Shown here in pieces: positions 58,836-64,000 of a stretch of 64,000 bases of DNA. This stretch comes from Oligoflexia bacterium (lineage in GTDB: Bacteria > Bdellovibrionota > Bacteriovoracia > Bacteriovoracales > Bacteriovoracaceae). Positions within the stretch are counted from its first letter, which is position 1, and the number at the start of each line of letters is the position of its first letter. Made by a program: the position numbers and the translations under genes. The notes below the pieces were generated by a model, which saw only the letters and a program-made list of their open reading frames with translations, was not told where the DNA came from and ran no database searches. The stretch is taken from the NCBI GenBank assembly GCA_015231955.1, contig JADGAN010000008.1, positions 62,001 to 126,000 on the forward strand. The letters are read 5' to 3'.

Positions 58836-60448
58836 AATTTAATAAACTTACACCCTTCTTTATTTGGATTTCTCGATATAACTTGCTGACTTATCTTGCT
58901 CGGCAAATCGTCCACAGTTTCTACACTCACTAAAAAGGGGCCTATTTGAGCTTGCACAAACTCACGCCCTCTCTTCAAAACCTCGCTCATCGCTTGAACT
59001 GCTAAGTTGCTACTGGGATTGGCATTGGTAATATACACCACAGGATGATAGCGATGAAATAGCTCCTGTGTAAAATAAAATTTATTCTTTAAAGGATCAT
59101 CCACCAAGTTTGTCTTCAAAACAGCAGCAAGTGGCCACACTTCCCAGTAGCTTCCAGAGACTGCACGTACACCTGCATCCTTTAAAACAGCAAAAACTTC
59201 ACTTTTAGTAAGTGAAGTGCAGCTCTTTTCTTGAGATAAGAGATCTCTATAGTTCTGATTGCTCCAAAAGATCACCCCATGACTATAAAGTGATACCACA
59301 CTCAGCAATACCATCACTGTAATCGACCATCTGGCCGGAACAATATATAAAAACATCACCAGGAGTGAAAAGTAAACCACCAACATATACCTGCTTTCCA
59401 GCTCTAGCGTGTACTCTCCTGCACGCAACAGGTAGCCACTTAAGAAAGCACCTAAGCAAAGTAGTGAAAAGAGCATCAAACTATCGATGCTTTTGCTCTT
59501 TTCTAAAATCTGCTTCTTAAAGAAACAAACGGCCACCCCTAAAAAAATTGCAATCGCAAAATAAGCACCAAGGGAATGAATTGACCGAAGCGTTTCAAAG
59601 ACCGGATAGTTGCTATGGTTGAAGGCATACGATAATTCGATCTGATGACTCCACACTGGTGAAAAGAGTGCTGCTACCACTTTTTTTAAAGACTCATATT
59701 TCAAAAGAATAGCGCCAACATTAAAATAGAGATCAGTTGCCGCCCCTGCATCGTGCTTACCTGGATAGAAATAAATCGATAGAACATTAGGAAGAAAACC
59801 AACCCCTACAGCAACAACAAAGGTTATAAGCTTTAGCGGAAAGCGCAAAGAGATCCGCTTCTTATCACATACGATAAACGTGATCACCGTAGCGATCACC
59901 AAGAGCTGTGCTAATTTATAAGCATAAAGAGCAAGTCCTCCGCTAAGACCGGCCCCCAAGTAGGCCCACAGCTTATACTCACCATCTTCAAATTTAAACC
60001 GGGGAGAAGTTAAAAACCAAAGCGCAACAAAATATTGAAAGACAATATAAGTGTGTCCACCAAGCGCGGAGTATGATTGGAAAAAAGGATTGGGCATGGG
60101 AAAAAAAAGTAGCAGTGCTAATGCAAATTTTTTTGCACCAGCAAAGTTATGCTTTAGAAAAAAGAATCCCGCTACATAGAAAAGAGAGATGCCATAGACA
60201 ATGGCCCAATTGCTCGGTAAGAGAAAACTTAAAATGGCCGACCCTAAATGTTCAATTAACCCACAATAACGATAACCAACATGGAGTAGATCAAAATTAT
60301 TCCCTAGTAAAAACTCTCGCATATGTAAAAAAACATAAGCACCATCACTATTCACCATAGTTTCATAGTAAAAGTGAGTATGTAACGAGTAAAATAGCAG
60401 GGCCATCAATATAATAACCACGCTACCAATCAATGGCCATCTTCCCAT
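58832..60448 (-). CDS. polytopic GT-C-like membrane protein
   Basis: 538 aa with about ten membrane segments and a soluble C-terminal domain (about 430-538). The first loop, MVNSDGAYVFLHMREFLLG, has an Asp in the place of the catalytic acid in GT-C transferases and a following HVGYRYCGLIEHLG. Specificity is unknown. It starts 34 bp after the hemE stop with a G7 run 8 nt upstream of the ATG in place of a normal ribosome-binding site. The C-terminal overlap with the methyltransferase is 4 bp. Confidence 0.6.
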   Translation of the reverse strand: MGRWPLIGSVVIILMALLFYSLHTHFYYETMVNSDGAYVFLHMREFLLGNNFDLLHVGYRYCGLIEHLGSAILSFLLPSNWAIVYGISLFYVAGFFFLKHNFAGAKKFALALLLFFPMPNPFFQSYSALGGHTYIVFQYFVALWFLTSPRFKFEDGEYKLWAYLGAGLSGGLALYAYKLAQLLVIATVITFIVCDKKRISLRFPLKLITFVVAVGVGFLPNVLSIYFYPGKHDAGAATDLYFNVGAILLKYESLKKVVAALFSPVWSHQIELSYAFNHSNYPVFETLRSIHSLGAYFAIAIFLGVAVCFFKKQILEKSKSIDSLMLFSLLCLGAFLSGYLLRAGEYTLELESRYMLVVYFSLLVMFLYIVPARWSITVMVLLSVVSLYSHGVIFWSNQNYRDLLSQEKSCTSLTKSEVFAVLKDAGVRAVSGSYWEVWPLAAVLKTNLVDDPLKNKFYFTQELFHRYHPVVYITNANPSSNLAVQAMSEVLKRGREFVQAQIGPFLVSVETVDDLPSKISQQVISRNPNKEGCKFIKL

Positions 60449-60456
60449 AACCTCAT

Positions 60457-60463
60457 CCCCCCC
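60457..60463 (-). promoter_or_regulatory. G7 run at the ribosome-binding site of a GT-C-like gene
   Basis: Minus-strand GGGGGGG lies 8 nt upstream of the ATG at 60448 in the 34-bp gap after hemE. It is the only strong purine run apart from a short AGG, so it probably pairs with 16S rRNA; length change would alter translation. Confidence 0.4.
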
Positions 60464-60482
60464 TCACACACAAAAAAAAGCG

Positions 60483-61550
60483 CTAAAAGCAGTAGTGGCC
60501 CTTTATATAATGAACCGCCTTCCCCACAACCTCTTCCTTGCTCTCCTTCAAAACCCCATGTCCAAGACCGCACACCCATCTCTCTAAATTTTTTCCAGCA
60601 TGCAGCTTCACCTCTTGCCAATAATCACCCAGTGCCCTCTCGAGCTTGGGCCAAGGAAAGAGTAACCAAGAGGGATCAATATTTCCTTGAATCAAAAAAT
60701 GTTTTCCATAATCACGGAGCACTCGTCCTATGGGAAAGCGCCAATCAATCCCTACAACATCATTTTCTCCCATCACACTCTTCATTAAATCTAAATGGCC
60801 ATAGGTCGCATGTTTCATATAATAGATAAGCGAGACCTCTTTTTGATAACGACACTGGCACTCACTGCGAAAGCTTTTAAAAAGGGTGGCCAGTACTGGA
60901 AAGACAAACTGTTCGTAATCGCAATAAGCAAGCTCTCCTGCCGAAGTATCAAACATGGCAACTGCATTAGCACCGCCTGCAACTTGTAAAAGCATACTCT
61001 CCAGCAAATTAGGGGCAAGCTTTTCCATGAATACTTTAAAGCGATCATCGTAGAGAGCAAGTTTACTCTCTTCTGCAGCGGTGATTTCTCCCATTCCATG
61101 CACAGCGTATGCAAAAAGGGTCCAAGCACCGCCAACAAAACCAATCAAATCTTTTTCTGCTGGTAACTTTTGTCTTATCGAGGCAACAGCATCTCTTTGA
61201 AACTGATAGTAGTCACTGGCACTTTGGCATGCTCGCATTGCCTGTACATCCGCAAGTGAGGTGATTCTCCTTTCTAATCGTGGCCCCTTTCCACCCTCAC
61301 CATAAGAAAGACCAAGCCCTAACTGCTCTAGCGGAAAAAGAATGTCAGAAAATAAAATGGCAGCATCAAAATCGTAAGCAGCAATGGGGCCCATGGTGAT
61401 TTCCGTCGCCAATTGCACATCTTTACACATCTTAATAAAGTCACCACCAGCACTATCTTTAATCGCTCGATAGTGGGCCATATAACGGCCTGCTTGTCTC
61501 ATAAACCAAAGAGGAACACGATTTTCAGGTCTATTCTTTATAATTCCCAT
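60483..61550 (-). CDS. hemE: uroporphyrinogen decarboxylase
   Basis: 355 aa, close to the family's usual length. The diagnostic WFMRQAGRYMAHYRAI at the N-terminus carries the Arg residues that bind substrate carboxylates, and FSDILFPLEQLG supplies the catalytic Asp; FDTSAGEL and a late HGVLKES complete the barrel pattern. It decarboxylates uroporphyrinogen III to coproporphyrinogen III in haem synthesis. Its start overlaps the dehydratase gene by 20 bp with AAGGA about 11 nt upstream, so it is co-transcribed with surface-glycan genes, an odd place for a haem enzyme. No other hem gene is seen. Confidence 0.95.
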   Translation of the reverse strand: MGIIKNRPENRVPLWFMRQAGRYMAHYRAIKDSAGGDFIKMCKDVQLATEITMGPIAAYDFDAAILFSDILFPLEQLGLGLSYGEGGKGPRLERRITSLADVQAMRACQSASDYYQFQRDAVASIRQKLPAEKDLIGFVGGAWTLFAYAVHGMGEITAAEESKLALYDDRFKVFMEKLAPNLLESMLLQVAGGANAVAMFDTSAGELAYCDYEQFVFPVLATLFKSFRSECQCRYQKEVSLIYYMKHATYGHLDLMKSVMGENDVVGIDWRFPIGRVLRDYGKHFLIQGNIDPSWLLFPWPKLERALGDYWQEVKLHAGKNLERWVCGLGHGVLKESKEEVVGKAVHYIKGHYCF

Positions 61551-63525
61551 CGATGAAAAATCCTTTCTCTGCTAAAGCGGGCCTAGCGCGGGCAAAGGCC
61601 ATGTCCGCTACATACTCTAATACAACACTCTGAAATAAAAGCTTCACCTTCTCTGCACTATCGGCCGGTGTTAGCGACAGCAAAAGTTCCAGTCCACTCT
61701 CGAAATCTTCCCTTACATCTACCGCCAAGGCACGATTAATCAAAGGGTGTGAAGTTGCCAGTGTCTTCTCTTTATCAAATAAGAGCTCTTCAAACAACTT
61801 TTCTCCGGGGCGAATCCCAGTAAATTTTATATCCACATCCTCATAAGGTCTAAGCCCAGAAAGGACAATCATCTTTTTTGCCAAATCAATAATCTTAACA
61901 GGTGTTCCCATGTTGAGTACAAAGATCTCTCCACCGTCGCCAAGCGATCCTGCTTGCATCACCAGGCGAACCGCTTCGGGAATTGACATAAAATAGCGCG
62001 TAATTTCTGGATGTGTGACCAAGAGTGGTCCTCCACTGGCAATCTGCCTTGTGAATTCCGGAATCACGCTGCCACTGCTTCCTAGCACATTCCCAAAGCG
62101 CACGATAGAAAATTTTGTCAAAGCCCCTCCCCTTCGATGTAAGAGTTGGCAAACCATCTCTGCCACTCGTTTGCTAGCACCCATTACACTTGTCGGGTTG
62201 ACCGCCTTATCAGAAGAGATCATCACAAAACGTTCAATCGCAAACTCTACTGCAAGCTCTGCTACAATCTTAGTCCCACGAATATTGGTATTAATCGCCT
62301 CCCAAGGATTTTCTTCCATCAGCGGCACATGCTTATAGGCAGCTGCGTGAAAAATAATCTCGGGTCGATAGCTGGAGATGACATGTTTTATCTTCTCTCG
62401 TAAGCGCACATCCCCAATGATGGCCACATAAGGGAGCAAAGGAAATTTCTCATCCATCTCCTTCTTGAGTTGATAAAGAAAAAATTCTGTCGTATCCAGT
62501 AAAATTAAAAGTTTTGGACTATAAGTAGCAATCTGGCGGCAAAGTTCCGAGCCAATCGATCCTCCCGCTCCAGTAACCAGCACTCGCTTGCCTGAAAGCA
62601 TTTTTTGCATCATTTTTGATTCATCTGCAAAATTGATCTCCACTCTCCCCATAATATCTTCAAGATCCACTTTACGCAGTCGCGATGATTGCAACCTCAT
62701 CACCTCACTACTGCTCTTGCGATCTAGGATCTTAAAATCGATCTTATGGCCAATGCAAATATCGACAATCTTATTGAGTTTAAAACGATTGCTCGACGCC
62801 ATGGCAAAGATAATTTGACTAGGAGAAACCCGCTGGATAATTTTGGGGAAATCATCTACACACCCCAAGATAGGCACTCCATGAATATGACGCCCTAAAT
62901 TCTCATTGGTCTCATCGATAAATCCCACTACTCGATGAGCAAGCGCAAAGCTAGGCGTCTCCTTGAGTTCTCGAAAAAGTTTTTCACTTACATGGTCAGC
63001 ACCCACAATGATCGTTTTCGCATACTCCTGGCCCCCAAGAAAACCTTGACCTCCTAAAATGAATAACTGATCACGGATCAAGCGATAAGCAAATCGCCCT
63101 CCACCAAGTCCTAAAATCAACAAAGGCCAATCGATAAAAAAAACTGATCGTGGAATGAAAGAGAGGCGATTTAATAAAAAGACACCAAAGAAGGAGAAAA
63201 CCACCGCCATGGAGGCACCTTTAATTAGTCGTAGCAAATCCGCCGTGCTCGAATAACGCCAAATTCCTCGATAAAGTCCTGCAAAATAAAAAGTGCCTAT
63301 TTGAATAGTTGCCACCACCAAAAAAGAGGAGATGAACTGCCATCCCGAAATTTGCACAGGAAAAAATTCACCGTAGCGAAAAACAATCGCCACATAAAAG
63401 GCCAAAACTGCCACTACTCCATCGTACAAAACGACCAAACTTGTTCTCTCGCCGGAGGTTAGATCACCAAGGATCGAGCGAGTAAAAAAAGCAACCGATC
63501 TTTTTTGAGTACTAATGGGCCACAC
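61531..63525 (-). CDS. membrane-anchored nucleotide-sugar 4,6-dehydratase (WbpM/PglF/CapD-like)
   Basis: 664 aa. Four membrane segments (about 30-165) and a CoA/NAD-like cytoplasmic domain precede the short-chain dehydrogenase domain: VLVTGAGGSIGSELCRQI (NAD loop), HAAAYKHVPLMEENPWEAI, SSDKAVNPTSVMGASKRVAE (Met-x-x-x-Lys in place of the usual Tyr-x-x-x-Lys), and RPGEKLFEELL. Enzymes of this group convert UDP-GlcNAc to a 4-keto-6-deoxy sugar, the first step to bacillosamine or similar. It overlaps the sugar transferase gene by 14 bp, the usual pair for starting a lipid-linked glycan. Confidence 0.92.
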   Translation of the reverse strand: MWPISTQKRSVAFFTRSILGDLTSGERTSLVVLYDGVVAVLAFYVAIVFRYGEFFPVQISGWQFISSFLVVATIQIGTFYFAGLYRGIWRYSSTADLLRLIKGASMAVVFSFFGVFLLNRLSFIPRSVFFIDWPLLILGLGGGRFAYRLIRDQLFILGGQGFLGGQEYAKTIIVGADHVSEKLFRELKETPSFALAHRVVGFIDETNENLGRHIHGVPILGCVDDFPKIIQRVSPSQIIFAMASSNRFKLNKIVDICIGHKIDFKILDRKSSSEVMRLQSSRLRKVDLEDIMGRVEINFADESKMMQKMLSGKRVLVTGAGGSIGSELCRQIATYSPKLLILLDTTEFFLYQLKKEMDEKFPLLPYVAIIGDVRLREKIKHVISSYRPEIIFHAAAYKHVPLMEENPWEAINTNIRGTKIVAELAVEFAIERFVMISSDKAVNPTSVMGASKRVAEMVCQLLHRRGGALTKFSIVRFGNVLGSSGSVIPEFTRQIASGGPLLVTHPEITRYFMSIPEAVRLVMQAGSLGDGGEIFVLNMGTPVKIIDLAKKMIVLSGLRPYEDVDIKFTGIRPGEKLFEELLFDKEKTLATSHPLINRALAVDVREDFESGLELLLSLTPADSAEKVKLLFQSVVLEYVADMAFARARPALAEKGFFIDGNYKE

Positions 63526-64000
63526 CCTTTTGAAGCAACACTCTTATCCCTGTGAGTAAAATAATTTTTAAATCAAAGATAAAACTTCTCTTCTGTAAAT
63601 AGTAATAATCCAGTTCTACTTTCTTCTCGTTACTGATCTCATCGCGCCCATTAATCTGTGCCCAACCGGTGATCCCTGGTCTTAGTTTTGCAATCCCATT
63701 TTTTTGTCGAAATTGGATCAAATCAAGTTGATTATAAAGCGCAGGACGCGGTCCAACAAAGCTCATATCACCCACAAGTACTGACCACAATTGAGGGATC
63801 TCATCAATACTTAATTTTCTTAAAATGCCTCCAATGGGCGTTAAATAATTCTTTGCTCCTTGTTGATTCATAATGTGAGTAGGAAGTTGAGGTGTATACA
63901 CTTTCATGGTACGAATCTTGGGCATATTAAAGTAGCGATTGTTACGGCCTACTCGCTTTGACCAGTGGATTACTGGACCGCCAGGATCGGTCACTTTTAC
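63512..64000 (-). CDS. initiating sugar-phosphate transferase (PglC/WcaJ type), partial at right edge
   Basis: The 3' 163 codons are visible; the gene continues past position 64000, and the GTG at 63994 (VTDPGGPVIHWS) is internal. Family motifs: DPGGPVIHWSKRVGRN, the PKIRTMK basic stretch, GGILRKLSIDEIPQLW, DMSFVGPRPAL, LRPGITGWAQINGRD and LDYYYLQKRSF. These enzymes transfer a sugar phosphate from a UDP-sugar to undecaprenyl phosphate, starting O-antigen, capsule or glycoprotein glycans. The start, N-terminal membrane part and upstream promoter lie outside the window. Confidence 0.92.
   Translation of the reverse strand, partial: VKVTDPGGPVIHWSKRVGRNNRYFNMPKIRTMKVYTPQLPTHIMNQQGAKNYLTPIGGILRKLSIDEIPQLWSVLVGDMSFVGPRPALYNQLDLIQFRQKNGIAKLRPGITGWAQINGRDEISNEKKVELDYYYLQKRSFIFDLKIILLTGIRVLLQKGVAH

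Noticed and set aside
157-64000. Search for tRNA, rRNA, CRISPR array or intact insertion sequence
   Set aside because: No GGTTCGAATCC-type arm, rRNA-like sequence, regular spaced repeat, or transposase with inverted terminal repeats was found by eye.

Overview
The window looks like a chromosomal segment of an AT-rich Gram-negative bacterium with a very large secretome. The dense, mostly unknown signal-peptide proteins, surface-polysaccharide genes and low GC fit the Bdellovibrionota (Bacteriovorax/Halobacteriovorax-like predators). This assignment is an inference from gene content; there is no rRNA or other phylogenetic marker that settles it.

Layout. (1) Positions 1-220 hold the start of a VapB-like antitoxin gene running off the left edge and a long inverted repeat. 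(2) 221-11607, minus strand, is a tight seven-gene array of exported proteins. Five of them (221, 1739, 3137, 8108, 10180) are paralogues with a CG[P/T/N/S]xY/F signature like that of the MACPF (membrane-attack-complex/perforin) pore-forming fold. One of the five carries two copies of the module. They are interleaved with a beta-propeller/leucine-rich-repeat-like protein and an unknown exported protein. (3) 12091-15233, plus strand and divergent from the array, holds five small exported proteins built as N-terminal coiled-coil stalks with exchangeable C-terminal heads. Regions 2 and 3 together look like a pore-former plus fibre/adhesin locus and are the best candidate for an undescribed system. 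(4) 15365-22149 holds a lipoprotein DsbA-like oxidoreductase, a small unknown gene, a two-component system, a divergent tyrosyl-tRNA synthetase and a GC-richer amidase of likely foreign origin. (5) 22346-30265 is a second accessory island: an operon of coiled-coil and collagen-like exported proteins ending in a polymorphic toxin with a DUF6883-type C-terminus, then DUF4926-like and barstar-like proteins (likely immunity), bordered by transposase- and integrase-like remnants. (6) 30266-34947 holds an exported protein of unknown fold, an exported papain-like cysteine-protease candidate and butyrate kinase.

(7) 34933-64000 is a surface-glycan locus: several polytopic GT-C-like transferases, GT2 and GT4 transferases, methyltransferases, a UDP-GlcNAc 2-epimerase-like enzyme, an amidotransferase fused to a WbpG/PseA-type sugar amidotransferase, a flippase-like UPF0104 protein, a kinase-like/RgpF fusion, a WbpM/PglF-type 4,6-dehydratase and an initiating sugar-phosphate transferase cut by the right edge. 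Embedded in it are hemE, a eukaryotic-type (GT3) glycogen synthase, a V8-like secreted protease, an acyl-CoA dehydrogenase and a decayed YoeB-like toxin. The transferases, dehydratase and amidotransferase would together make and lipid-link an amino- or amidino-sugar glycan. Three genes here have runs of 7-8 G at the ribosome-binding position, which could allow on/off or graded expression.

No tRNA, rRNA, CRISPR array or intact insertion sequence was recognised. All family assignments are by eye from motifs; no searches were run.
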